Assembly: GCA_034687125.1 (NCBI GenBank) | Contig: JAQGBZ010000026.1 | Coordinates: 248,001 to 312,000, forward strand | Length of the DNA: 64,000 bases | Reading direction: 5' to 3' | From: Neelides folsomi | Taxonomy: Eukaryota; Arthropoda; Collembola; Neelipleona; Neelidae | Position numbers and translations under genes: made by a program | Notes under the pieces: model-generated | What the model saw: the letters and a program-made list of their open reading frames with translations, nothing else | What the model was told of the DNA's origin: nothing | Databases searched by the model: none | Shown: piece by piece, positions 1-12,200 of the stretch | Layout: every line of letters begins with the position of its first letter | How positions within the stretch are numbered: the stretch's first letter is position 1

Positions 1-3000
1 ATGTGTTCAATGATAAAATGACCGAATAACTGTTTTTAACTGGGCTTAACAAGATACAAACTAACATTTTTAAAGTGCAGATTTTTTATAATTATAATAA
101 ATTAAATTACATTAAATGGAATATTTCATGAAGTGTATATTAAATCATTTTATATGTTGAAAATCATGTTTGTACTAAAAAAACAATTGGATTGTTTAGA
201 AAATAATAATATAAATTCCAAACAATACTGCAAACTCTCAGATCAATATTTAATAAAGTGATATTAAATGAGATATTATGGGGAATTAATTTCATTTCCA
301 TTCTTGATTTCCATATCCAAAACTTTTCTTCTTGAACATTTAAATTAAAATGGAAAGTTTGGTCAGAGCAAAGCGGAATAATGCATATCAACCATAATGA
401 TTTGAGAGGAAAATGAAGATTACAAACTTTTCCCAGTCACTGATCCCCCAAATGCCGAGACGCGGAGATGAATGAGATGATGGATTAAGAGAAAGTTAAG
501 AATCACAAAACGAGTCTTTGAATCTCATTACAACTCTTTTCCCTTTCTCTGTCACAAACATACACATTCGCCCATTAAATATTTGCGAGTCGTTGAATAC
601 CCAAAAGCGAAAAATCTCGTCAGCAACTTTGGAATTTCTTCTCATTAAAATAATTAAACTCTTAAGTTTTTTTTCTTAAAAGTTCTTTTGTATTTCAAAT
701 GTCTAGTTGAACTTGGCAAAATAAATTAAAATATTTACTATAATGAAAATCTTTGTAACTAATTATTTTATATATTATATAATATTTCTCCTAAACTATT
801 GTCAAATAAAATAAAATACACCCTCCGAATTGTTGGTAGAAGTTGCTTGCATATAAAATGAAAGTTGCATTGTATTTAATCTTCTAGTGCACGCATGCAT
901 GCAAGGAAGATTTGTAGTTTGGGCATCTTGAGAGTAAACAAAGGGAAGGAGAAGTTCGTATTTTGATTAGGAACAAAATGTCACTTGTAAATAATAGGGG
1001 AAGGAAAGAAAAGAGATTCGGGGAAGAACTCGGGAGAAAACAAGTTTCCATTCATTTACTCTCCCCCTTCATTCCTGTCAAGGAGAAAAACTTTGGTTTT
1101 ACTCACAAAATGAATCTTTTGTCTCATCCACTTTCCCCAATCTTCTTCCTCTTTAAACTCAAACAAAATTTTCATTTCATTCAATATTTTCATTAATATT
1201 TATCAAATTCCTCTCAAACAGATAGTATACTTATCTATATTGCTTTTAGATATATAATATTACATAAATTATTCAGTAAAACAATAATAAATATTATTAA
1301 TGGACCTCACAATAGAATTTATCTCATGAGGTCATGAGAAATAGAATTCTTTTATGGTTAATTAGCCAGGGCAGAACTTTAAATAGTAAAACTGTTAAAA
1401 AAACTAAGTGGAACAAGAAAAGATTGTTTGATCTATAAAGGCTTAAGAGGCTCTTTGTTTTTTTCTCCTTCTTTAAGATGGTAGGAATTGGTGGGGATGA
1501 AGAGGAAGACATGAAGATAGCGGAGAGAACTATTTAACTGCCAATTTAGATGTATGGAGAAGTTAACGAAGCTTAAAGAGAATTTATCATATTCTTCCAT
1601 GAATGTCGTCTGAGGGTGAGTTTTCGGCCGGGGGAGGACCAGATGGAGACCATTTACAATTCACTCACAATATTTACGACCTCAGAGTGGAGACAAGCTG
1701 TCTGAACTTAAGCTATGCACCATTCATAATTATAATACAAAATACAAAAATATTTTTAATATATTAAGGTATACCATAATACTAATATTATAAGTATGTA
1801 TATGTAAAGTCTGTACTTTGTATGGTATATAGGAATATGTGTTGCATCAATTATCAAAACTAAACAAACGACATTTAAATTTTATATATTAAATGATTAA
1901 ATTAAGGAAAAAACTTTTTTGATAGGTGTTTGTTCGTTCATGAATTATTAAAGTATTTAATTTAATTAGGGATTTGTTATTTTGTATTATAATGAATGAA
2001 GAATATTTTAAGATCCTCAACCGGTTATTTATCGAGAAGGACAGGAGGGAATTAAGTGAAATGAATATTGTTTACTTCCGAGATTAAGAGGGGGAAGGGA
2101 ATTTATATGGTTTAATTTCTAAGCTCACTTTCCGTTTCGGGTCTTTTGCGGAATAAATACAGAACATAAGATCCAATGCGATGTTTGACTTGCTTGTTAA
2201 AGTTGAAAAAGAAAGTTACTTCTTTAGACGCACCCTCCACAATTTAAGACATCTAGAAATGAGAAAAAGGAAGAGTAATTTCTGTTCATGTTTGTTAGAT
2301 GTTTTTTTCATTCTCATTCTTTAAAAATTGTATAATTGTTTAGCTTTGGGTTAAATACCTAATAATTACTTTTAATAAATGTTTAAAACTTTATAGATTT
2401 TCAATACTTATGTTTGTGAATGTGTATAGCTGCGTATTTTTCCAATAAAACTTAACGATTCTTCATTTTTCTCATTGGGAATTTGGAGACAAAACATGAT
2501 GCGAACTTTACCGGTGTTTTACAGACATAAATGATAATTTTCTCCAGAAGAAGATGCCTATATATGAAGCGTAGAAAATGTTTATTTGTCTCAACGTCCA
2601 CGTCGTGCGTGAACGGCTGTATGATAATTCCGAACTCTGTGGACGCGGGAGGTTTTGCAATGCAAAGGGCGGAGAGCAATATTTCTTCATTAAGGTCGGA
2701 GGGGTGACGGCCATAAAACAATCACACAGAGGTGAAACCTATTTTACCAATATACCAATAAACTCTTTAAAGAATAGAAATCCACCGACTTCACCTGTTC
2801 CCTTCACAAGTTCCGTCATTCCTTCACAAACATCAATTTGTATTCATCTTATAAATTCCTAAAGGATAAAATTCAGGAATCGACATTAGATATAAAAAGC
2901 GACATTCGAGGTTGAATCCGTATTTATTCTAATCCACTTCTTCCTATGTTTTTTATCTTGAAGGACTTGAACTCTTTTTAAACTATAAGAATGTGGAATT

Positions 3001-3712
3001 CTATACAATACATACTACATACCATAGCACATACCTAATATTAATATTACATACATGTCTGTACACAATATAAATTCTTGAGTTTAAAAAACTCCTTTTA
3101 TTGCCTATTGCTATACATTTTTCTTTCCTATCTTATGTATCTTTTTAAAAATCTTAGACAAATACCAATGTAAAAAGGAAAGATAACAAGTTTTATTATT
3201 CTCTAATAAGCTCTGTCTTAAAAGCTTCAGATCTAGAAATCTTAAAACAAAAAGATCGTTTTAACTCATTTCCATATTTCTCTCATTGAAGCTCTGGAAG
3301 TCTTTGAAATTATTTGACTGAAAGTCTTTGGCTGGAAATGTTTGACTCAAAGTGCGTTAGATATTGGGAGTTGTTAAAGCTTCAGTTTTAGGCTCAAAGG
3401 GGTAAGAGCTTCTTATTTACTAAGGAGGGATGAAAATGATTATAAGGGTGGTCTTGACATCTGAGACGAACCGGGGTGAAAATGGTCTTCTTATCCTATG
3501 AGGGGGATGTTCGTCCCTTCATTAAAGCCTTACCAAACCATCTGCTCACACTCCAACTACTCCAACGCATCTTCAGAATCTTCCAACTTTGGAATGCGTT
3601 TAGGGTGATGGGTTTCTTTCTATTGTACAACTTCGAAGCTCATTCAAGAGTTGAAAAATAATTCGGTAATTTTAAAAAAATTATTTTACGTCTTTTCTTC
3701 AAGTTCTATAAT
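1..3712. other. AT-rich non-coding stretch, no gene recognised
   Basis: I see only short unrelated open frames here, none with recognisable protein motifs or a splice-supported structure. A 10-bp palindrome GCATGCATGC sits at 893-902. The stretch could be intergenic or part of an upstream intron. Confidence 0.5.
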
Positions 3713-3737
3713 ACAGGGTGGGCCATAAGTATCTTTC
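3713..3737. repeat. Solo transposon-end-like sequence
   Basis: The sequence TACAGGGTGGGCC followed by ATAAGT looks like the terminal inverted repeat of a Tc1/mariner-superfamily element, including the leading TA. Its first 12 bases are identical to the outer end of the foldback element at 5883-6337, read inward from 6339. I could not find a matching inverted partner of its own in the window, so it may be a truncated or solo end. Confidence 0.3.
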
Positions 3738-3890
3738 TTTTTTATACGATTGTATATTTAAAAAAATCTTTAAGATCAGATCTTTAAGAAAACATTATTA
3801 TCAATTTTAAATTTGATTTACTATTAACAATTTAAATGGAATTTCAGATTTATGTGATACTTTTCATTCTAACCATACTTTTCCGAGTAC

Positions 3891-3924
3891 ACCCACATTA
3901 TATTGAATAGCCCACATTGAAATT
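3891..3924 (+). repeat. Left terminal inverted repeat of the Tc1-like element
   Basis: This 34-base sequence starts ACCCACATTATATTGAATAG and is the exact reverse complement of 5731-5764. The perfect match over 34 bases, about 1.8 kb apart and flanking a transposase relic, identifies it as a transposon terminus. Confidence 0.85.
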
Positions 3925-3974
3925 ATATCTTTTAGACGGAAGCCAATTAAATTATGAAATAATTATATGATATG

Positions 3975-4612
3975 GGTTGGGGTAGCCATGTTGGGACAAA
4001 AAAAGGCACATTGAACCCCAAAAAGGGCATATTAGACCCTAAAAATGTGCCACAAAAGGGGACACATGTTAGAAATCGGGCACACAAACCCAAAATGGGC
4101 ACATTGAACCCTATAACGGGTACATGTGCCTTGAAAAATGGTAAAATGTGCCAAGAAAGGGCACATTAAAAATATTAAAATCCATTTAATTTATATTAAC
4201 AATAAGCTTGAACAACATCGCTTATCCAGCCTAAGCTAACCTTTCACATCTGAATACACGTTGGTTGAAATAGAGTATACCAAAGGTGGTGTGGCTTACC
4301 ACTAATCAAGTTCTTTTGTAATTTCCCTCAATTTGTAAGACCAAAATTGTCGAAACATAGAAAATTCCACGTTTAAATTTAATTATTAGTTAAAAAAAAT
4401 TTAATCTTGTTTGGGTTCAATGTGCCCTTATGTGGGCACATTTACCCACTTCGGGTCCAAGAGCCCATGTGCCCTTTTTAGGGAACATGTGCATTAATAT
4501 TTGGTGCCTTTTTAGGGGTTCAATGTGCCCTTTTTTAGGCACATGTGCCTATTTTGGGGTTCAATGTACCCGTTTTTGAGCATTTTTGTCCCAACATGGT
4601 TACCCCGTCCTA
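3975..4612. mobile_element. hAT-like foldback MITE with 8-bp target duplication, nested in the Tc1-like element
   Basis: The two ends are inverted copies (GGGGTAGCCATGTTGGGAC on the left, GTCCCAACATGGTTACCCC on the right). They are flanked by ATGATATG at 3967-3974 and again at 4613-4620. An 8-bp duplication is typical of hAT elements, although the exact boundary could shift by two bases. Both arms are built from degenerate copies of a GGGCACATTGAACCC-type motif (for example near 4005, 4097 and 4154, and in reverse near 4417, 4516 and 4558). The arms can therefore pair with each other and with themselves. There is no transposase inside; the short open frame at 3972-4169 only reads through the repeats. 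It must be younger than the Tc1-like element it interrupts. Confidence 0.75.
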
Positions 4613-4622
4613 ATGATATGTA

Positions 4623-5421
4623 CTAAGCAATGTCAATTAGAGTTTTGGAGATCAATTTAATGAAACTAATTGATATTTCAAAAAATTCAAAACAAACTCT
4701 GGAAGCTCGAGAAACATGACAAGGTGCGTTGTCCGATCCAATCCTGGCCAGCAATTCGTTCGGCGTGGGGAAGAAGATTGTCAAATAAGACATTTTGGTA
4801 CTTCGTTGAGTCAATTTTACCTTGAATAAAGGCCAGGGAAGTGGTTCCAGCGTAGCTCATGCCTCCTCACACCATGAGTCCCCCCGCCGCAATAAGCCCT
4901 TTTTCCGAAACAACGAGGTTCTTTACGAAGATCATGGAAATAAAATTTAAATCCATCGGGGCCATCAAAGCAGAATCTTTTTTCACCCGAAAAATGGATT
5001 GTCGCCATCTCGGACCAAATCCCATATGATCTCTGGCCCACTGCAATCGTGCTTGTTTATGATCCACATTTAAATTGAAAACTTTTTTCATTTTCTTCCT
5101 CTTTATTATTGGTGAGTACCAGATGTAATTTCTAATGGTAGAAATCAATGCATCCAAGTTTAATTTAGCCTAAATCAGCGGTGCAGTTGTGGAGATGTTG
5201 CTGATATTTCGGATAATGGCTCTTTTGTCTTGAAAAGAAAGTGCAGAGTGCTGTCCTCCACCATGTGCGACTCCGTAATTCTCTCCCAATTCTAAATAAT
5301 TCTTGATAACTTTTTGTTATCTACCCATCTAACGAGAAATCCCAGAAATTTACAGCCCGTCGTTCCTTAATCGGCCAATTTGTCCTCGTTCTTCAACGCT
5401 TAATCTACTTTGGCGCCCCAT
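4623..5421 (-). pseudogene. Broken Tc1-like transposase
   Basis: Read on the minus strand, a DDE transposase of the Tc1 family can be followed through several frames. It starts at an ATG at 5421-5419 (MGRQSRLSVEERGQIGRLR), the usual N-terminal helix-turn-helix region. A second DNA-binding part near 5275-5160 contains LSFQDKRAIIRNISN. Then come QARLQWARDHM near 5060-5025, EKRFCFDGPDGFKFYFHDLR near 4975-4915 and DNAPCHVSRAS near 4715-4685. It is inactivated by in-frame stops in the N-terminal part and at least three frameshifts. The first catalytic Asp, in the family motif FSDEKRF, is Gly here (FSGEKRF); the Asp of DNAPCH remains. The C-terminal part that would carry the third acidic residue is missing, and the nested element lies just past this break. 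The family call is confident; activity is excluded. Confidence 0.85.
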
Positions 5422-5730
5422 CCTCTTTTAATTAAATAATTTTACAATTTTACATTTTTTTTAAATATCTATTATTAATCCGTTGTAACTTAAATAGGAG
5501 CAAAATAATTAAATAATTACCTTTTTAAACAGCAGTTTAATTGGAAGTGAAAGCGGTGAAAGAAGGGTGGGCTATTCAAATTTGGGATCGAAAACATGAA
5601 ATTTGATTGAAATTTCCAAAGTAGCAAAAAATTGTGCTATTTCGAAAATTTAATTTATTCAATGGTAAATGAAAACCACTATTGACCATTGGTTTATATT
5701 TAAATCTTCCGCATTCGACTTCGGGCTTTA

Positions 5731-5764
5731 AATTTCAATGTGGGCTATTCAATATAATGTGGGT
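5731..5764 (-). repeat. Right terminal inverted repeat of the Tc1-like element
   Basis: Exact reverse complement of 3891-3924, ending ...ATAATGTGGGT, with the putative TA target site at 5764-5765. It lies upstream of the start of the minus-strand transposase relic. Confidence 0.85.
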
Positions 5765-6012
5765 ATTTGCTATTTGAACTAATTTTAGAGAAAAAACAAA
5801 TATCTTTAAGATAAGTATGAGATATATTGAAATATGTATTATTAAATACGGAATACAAATATGTACTTTAAATAGAAATATACAGGATGGGCTAAGTTTT
5901 GAGCATTTTTAATCGAATATAACTTTTATGTTTATGAATGAATATCCATCAAATTATGCTGGCATGTTCTTTATATAACATGTTATTGAAGGTTAAATTA
6001 TATTTTATGACT

Positions 6013-6028
6013 TGACCTCTGTTGACCT
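6013..6028 (-). promoter_or_regulatory. DR4 nuclear-receptor-like motif in left MITE arm
   Basis: TGACCT CTGT TGACCT, which on the minus strand is AGGTCA-4nt-AGGTCA. Direct repeats of AGGTCA with a four-base spacer are known binding sites for nuclear receptor heterodimers. Occupancy here is only an inference. Confidence 0.35.
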
Positions 6029-6188
6029 CAATCCAGTACAACAACGAAAAATCAACTTGTTGATTGTTCAGTGATTGTATTCCAAGATTGGGTTAAGTTA
6101 AAGAATAAATGAAGCGTTTGCTACCATTGAAATTTATAGAAATTCATCTAGTTAAATATGTCGAAGTTTTCGATATTGCACTGCATTG

Positions 6189-6204
6189 AGGTCAACGGAG
6201 GTCA
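6189..6204 (+). promoter_or_regulatory. DR4 nuclear-receptor-like motif in right MITE arm
   Basis: AGGTCA ACGG AGGTCA, the counterpart in the opposite arm of the motif at 6013-6028. The two differ only by one base in the spacer (ACAG versus ACGG), so all four half-sites are intact although the arms around them have diverged. Confidence 0.35.
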
Positions 6205-9200
6205 AATCTTAAAATAAAGTTTAGCCTCTTATAACATGATATTTAAAGAGTGTGTCATTAAATTTTGATAAATATTCGTTCATTAACATAAAAGTTAGAG
6301 TCGAATGTAAATGCTCAAAACTTAGAAGCCCACCCTGTACATAGTGATGTATGTATAATGTATACTCTATAACTAAATGTAAGATATATTGGAACATATC
6401 TGTATTGGAATGGTAAATGTTTAAAATATATTATTATGGTTATTGAGTTGAAGGGTCGAGGGAGGGAGACATTTGAGAGAATTTGGTTTGTAATTAAGAA
6501 AGTGATTAAGAAACGTAACATTTGCGTTTTGGGGTCTCCTCCTCCACCACATCTTTCACTCTTGTGGGTTAATGAACAACGGTTGGGTTTAAGTTGAAAA
6601 ATGCAGTTGCGGGTCCTCGCCCATGTTGGTCCAATATCCAAATCTCATTAGCGACGTCCCAAACCATCCCCAACCCCACTGATTCAGTCCGGCACTATGA
6701 AAATATCTTCTTACATACAAACAATTTTCAACCAACTGAAAACAAAGAAAACTGTTATTTATGGATTTAATCACAAGCTTAAAATAAAATTTGATTTGCC
6801 TTAGTATATTTGACATAATTTTTATTAAAGATTTTTTTACTACCTATACTTCCAATTCTTTAATTTAATTAAAATCTAAATAATAAATAAAACAATATGA
6901 TTACAATCAGATGGGTTGTATCAACTGTCCTTCATACAGTTCGCACACATCAGATCATCCAAGTTTCAAATTCAATAAGAAATAAATTAATGATGTATTT
7001 TAGTAAAAGAGGAATGAAGTTAAATGAATCAATTTGATAAAAAGTAAAGAGAAGAGTGAAAGGAATTTCTTTCCTAAATACATTGTCCAAATATCCGATC
7101 CGCATAATTTCTCAAAGGAAGTTTCCATTCATTATTCTCCCTCGCCCTCATTTATAAAAATCGTGAGCTTAAATCTTCCCTGATTCATTGCAAGAAATTT
7201 CAATGATTCCTGGCAAACAAATCGTTGAGATTAAATTTCAATTTTGGAACTACATATTCCTCTCAAAAATGTTACAAAAATTGTATTGTGCTCATTTTAA
7301 TTCAAAGAATAAAGTTACAAAGAAGCACTATATAAGTTATCAGATTAAGTTTGATCATAAACACCATTTAAGTTTAAAAGGCATACAATCCAGCCGAGTT
7401 TTGCATAGAAGATCATATTATATGTAATAGGGCATCTTGAGGTCGGCATTGCTTTATCTCTCCTTCTACGGTCTCCATTATCTCTCCTCCCTGACAATTC
7501 ACTGCCAAACAAACGGTGTAACGTGTAATCTCTGAATGGACATCTCGGGTTTTCATCCGCAGCTTACCTTCAGAAATCTTACTCACACTTATCATTAGTT
7601 TAGATGGACTAATAATAAGGCCATCCAACAAGCTATACAACCTTATATTGACCCTATATCATAAACCTTATTTCTTATTCTCTTCCATTAGCAATATTTT
7701 ATAGATATAATATTTTCTTACAATACGTATCATATTTAAGGGGTATTTAAGTTTATGGGATATTAAGTGGTTCCGCTCCTCGTAAGAAGACTTTATGGGG
7801 AAGAAATGAACAAGAGGTTTTGAATCCAATCAAAAGAAATGTAACATGAGAGGAAGATTTTGAAACATTTCATAGACGTCTAACAAGGGGATTACACGGA
7901 GGATTATTTCTGCATTCAGCTGGCAACAAAACTTTTACTTTTCTCTCACGCATCACTTCCAACCATCAAGTACTTGACCATTTAGCAGCTATTTAATACA
8001 ATAGAGAATAATGATAATAAGACCTTCATTCCTCACCCTTGTCCGAGATGCATAAAGCCCTATTCTTGGCCATATTCTCCAATAGGGGAATTGAAAGTGT
8101 AAAAGTTTGTATTATATATCAGGGGGGTTCGTGAGGTTAATCTCTCCTTCTTTCACTGGCATTTTCTTTTAGCGTGATTTTCAAAGTTTTCCTTGCCCTT
8201 TTGGGAATTCATTATTGAGGGAAGGACCAAAGATTCGATCGGTTATCGGGACATAGAAATAGAAATAGGCGTGTAATCTTGCGAACGAATCTTATAGAAT
8301 TGAAGGAAGACCGAGACAGATGGAAATTGAGGGATGGGTGAGGGGAGATAAAGGAAAATCCCACACAGTCAGCCAAAATCCCCAATAAACATCTTTGAGG
8401 TCGAACAGTTCTTTGTATATTAGTAATTAAATAAATTTTATTGAATAAAAAAGAATAGGTAGATTCGTCGTTTGCCATAATTATTAAATAAAAGTTGAAT
8501 ACCAGTCTTAATTATTTAATTTAATTTAATGAAAAAATCCTTATGATTACCTTTATAGCGAAAAAAGATTTTTTGTTAATGGTTGATGTTGGGGGGAAAG
8601 TCAACACATTAGCTGTTTGAAAAGGACACAGGAGAATTCTTAATGCCTCATCGGAAAAAGACTTGATAATGTTCCTCTCCACACGCTTCAAATCCCTTGG
8701 CAAACATTGGAATGAACGGAGGACATTATTTCCTATTTTAATTTTTCTCCATTTGATGAATGGACGACAACTTGGTCATGAATTACCTCTAAGAGCCCTC
8801 GTAAACAAATAAATAAACAATTCTATTAGTCATTATCCATTCACTTCTTTCATTTGTTGATTTAATCCCATCCAACATTTTCATACGCCCATTTACAGAC
8901 CAAATATACCTTTTTATTTTCACATATCTTTACACAATAACCATTATACCAAATGTATAATGAACATTTTATATTCATACCATTATGCAGTTTACATTAA
9001 TGCATACATTTTCATACGGTCCATTTATTATTTTCCCAACACTGTTTTAACCCTTTAAATATAATTTAGATATTGGGATTCAAAGAAGGGTTTCTTTGTG
9101 GAGCATTTTTTATTTGCATTTATTGAAATAACAACGACGAGTTGGTTCAGATGTATTTAATGTACATTTTATCAATGGAATTGGACAAAAGAGGAAGAAG

Positions 9201-12200
9201 AGAAACATATGATTTATACTTCCGTCTCTCCACGGTTTAAAAAACTTATGGTTTTTGTTACTTTATGGACGTGTGATTCATTCAGGAGTTCTCCGACGTG
9301 TCCTTTCATAACATTTGAAAAAGTATTAAACTTTTATTTTAATGAAAAACCCAAGTGGGAAACGGTGAGTTCAACCCAGACACACACAACACTTCCCAAT
9401 GACATTCTTAATTTACGGTCCACACGAGGAGGCTTCTTTTGCATTAACCTATGACTTGTGTCGAAAGTCATGAACATAACTCATTATTTTATATCCATCC
9501 ATATGCATATTTCATATGCACACTCACCTCCGAACACACACTTAAATATTGATTTTTCAGCTGGAGTTTTATAATTTACAATTAGCTATATATTACTTAT
9601 AATGTAATTTCGTCTAGAATGCGCAATATTACAAAATTAGATCGATTCATTAATTTATAGAGTGAATAATTAATCAACTCTAATATTATGACATGAAACC
9701 AAACTTATGTGTATAAAATAATATGCACCTAGCTCACTTTGTATATTTTTAACTATTAAAAGCTTGAAATTCGGTAAGCTGTAAAGTAAATTATGATTAA
9801 TATAATATGTTATACTTAAATAACTATGTAATATACTGAACAATACTCACTTTAAATGTTAATCGTGTGTGTGTACCTTGTCGGAAAATATGAGAGATAT
9901 GGGTGGAAATCATTTATCACGTTGGACGGTATTTATCTGTAGTTTAGTAATCCATCTATGCCAGAAGTGCATCTGCTTCCTCCAGGAGCACACCGGAGTC
10001 TGGAAAAGTTTAAAAATGAATTTAGACAAATTATTCCTTCATGATCCGTCGAATTACCTTCACCATATCCGTGTTTACTCCGTATTATGAAAAATAGTAT
10101 TTGTAGAAGCATTATAAGGGTTCATGCCAGCAGTGGAGTTAAAAGGGACCGGATCCATTCCCCCGTGTAATTTGTGTACTTTATTAAATGCCGAGACTTG
10201 GACCGAAGCCCTACACCAAAGAAGAGGAAACGGTCGAGACGAGGAACACCGCGGAGGAAGGTGAACTACGAAATCATAAGAGATGCTAATTAGGGGGAAC
10301 CTCTTGTCGATTCCCCTCGTCGTCATATCCGTCCATAACCATCCCATTACCAAAGGCTCGACATACTCACCATACTCACCTTAAACTCACCATCCACACC
10401 ATATACATATTGTACACCTTAAGCTCACCAAAGACCCACTAAAGGCAAGGCTTATCACAAAGGTATAAGTACAAAAGTGTAGAAAAGTCTCTCTATGGCT
10501 TTCTATCAAAGTTATTTTTTAAACTTATAATAAAAGTGGTTATATAAAGGGAGAACAACATAGGGGACAATAAGATTAAGGGTGATAGTGATAAGGAGAT
10601 CTGAAAGTAAGGCCCACATGCACTTACATTTATTGTTAGAATAGAAGGGCCCTATAGAGGCCTGAAGGTAGAAAAAGGGACATTGGCTCTTCCTAATGGA
10701 ACTCAACCCAAAGGGCTCCCATGCCCTTTTTCTAAATCTCTCATTTCCATATGGGCTCGAGATTGTTGAGGAGATTCTCATCTTCCTTATAACTAACTAT
10801 TACATATATACCAATACAGACCAAGTGTTCTTGTGCTGGTCTTGGTTGTGAACGCAGGAGGATTTTTGGTTGGAGCAAGGCAGGTTTGGAAGTTTGGGTC
10901 TTTTGCTCCCCTCGTCAGTTCGCTTGGGTTCGTTGTGGAGGAAGGACGTGCTCGGTTGGTCTTCTCTCCTTCGTCCATGTGTCATCTCATTCATCTCCAA
11001 GTTGTTAATCTCTCTTAACGAGATATTTAGTAAGCCTTTTATACTCCGGGAATAATCCATCAGAATTGTCTGTTACATAAAATTATATTAAAATATTGTT
11101 CATCAACTCAGCATAGAGAAAATAATATTAAAATTACAAACAGTGAATATTTAAAAACAAAGGTGAATTTTAATCGTGGAATTTTAATTAATTAAATTTA
11201 TCATAAGTTTTAAGCTCTTACCTTCATTGTCCGAACCTTTAAGTTTTAAATGTATTATTAAATTATCAAGTAATTTTAACACAACAAAAGACTTTTATGA
11301 ACTTGTTGAAACTTTAATTTAAAGTTAAAATCTTTTTCGCTTAACTTTAAATTCAAATTTTGTAACGACTTTAAAGAGCACCTTTTAACTAGAAGAAAGT
11401 GAAAACGGTAGAAAGTAAGTTCTTTGTCTGGATATTTCAGAATAATTTTCTCCCTGAACTTTGAAGAGGAAATTGAAATATTTGAATTTCACAAGTGAGT
11501 ACGAAAAGATTATTTCACCTGTGCTTGGAGTGTCAAGGTGTGCAAAAAACGAATCTTTCTCTCCTTTCCGTCAATCAACTGAACACAAAGGAAATTTGCA
11601 CACTGCCACACGGTAAAAATATTCCAACTATTCTTAATAAGGGAAGTGTTTGAATACACAGAATTTTTCGCGAGATGTTTTAGCTTGTCGAAAGACTCGA
11701 GATTCCGTTTAACTTTGAAGGAATTTAATTAACTGAGTGATTAGATTAATTCTCATTAGTGAAAGTGGATTAGACCCTGTGGAGGAACCGACGGTTTGTG
11801 CACGGGGAATTTTACGCACACTTACTTACATTTTACGCGATCGTTCATTTTCTCCCATTTTCTTCTCTTCTCCTCCAAGTGTAAATTAAATTCATCGGTT
11901 CGATTTTAGGGAATTACTGGAATTTGGGGGAAGGGAATTTAATGGATTGGTCCACATTGCTCTTTGTTAACAAATAACCTTCATCGAAAATTAGAAAAAG
12001 TTTGAAGAAAATTAATGTGAAAGTGAAAATCGTCATTTGGACAAAAGTGTCATCGTGTAAAGAAAACGAGAAAACGTAAGTTCGAAATTTAACAATTTTT
12101 TAGTTTTAAAAATATTATAATATTAAATATTTTAATTAGTAATTATTATAATTACGTTGAAAAATCACCCAAAGTCAAATATGGTAAGCTTATAACACTT

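Larger units (their letters stand above)
3890..5763 (-). mobile_element. Decayed Tc1/mariner-like DNA transposon, interrupted by a second element
   Basis: A perfect 34-bp inverted repeat (3891-3924 and 5731-5764) brackets a broken minus-strand Tc1-type transposase. The TA dinucleotides at 3888-3889 and 5764-5765 fit the TA target duplication of this superfamily; the two ends differ by a 2-bp indel. A further copy of the core GTGGGCTATTCAA lies inside the right end near 5567-5580, resembling the inner/outer repeat arrangement of some Tc1 elements. The element contains a younger insertion at 3975-4612. Without that insertion and its duplicated target it would be about 1.23 kb, so it has probably also lost internal sequence. 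It is clearly non-autonomous now. Confidence 0.8.
5883..6337. mobile_element. 455-bp TA-flanked foldback MITE (Tc1/mariner type)
   Basis: The ends CAGGATGGGC on the left and GCCCACCCTG on the right are flanked by TA at 5881-5882 and 6338-6339, as expected for Tc1/mariner insertion. The inverted arms run about 160 bases each (to about 6040, and from about 6173) with scattered mismatches and small indels, leaving a spacer of roughly 130 bases. There is no coding capacity. The terminal sequence matches the solo end at 3713. Each arm contains a pair of AGGTCA half-sites. Confidence 0.8.

Noticed and set aside
3972-4169. 65-codon frame with repeated Gly-Thr-Leu-Asn-Pro pattern
   Set aside because: It is a translation of the repeat units inside the foldback element, not a gene.
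9940-10350. Plus-strand frames with protein-like segments, including a basic PKKRKRSRR-type stretch, and a 92-codon minus-strand frame
   Set aside because: The plus frame is cut by several stops, the minus frame overlaps it, and no splice-consistent model or family match emerged. Slightly higher G+C explains the open frames.
10793-11060. Stretch open in four frames on both strands
   Set aside because: Lack of stops in several frames at once points to base composition, not coding; no motif in any frame.
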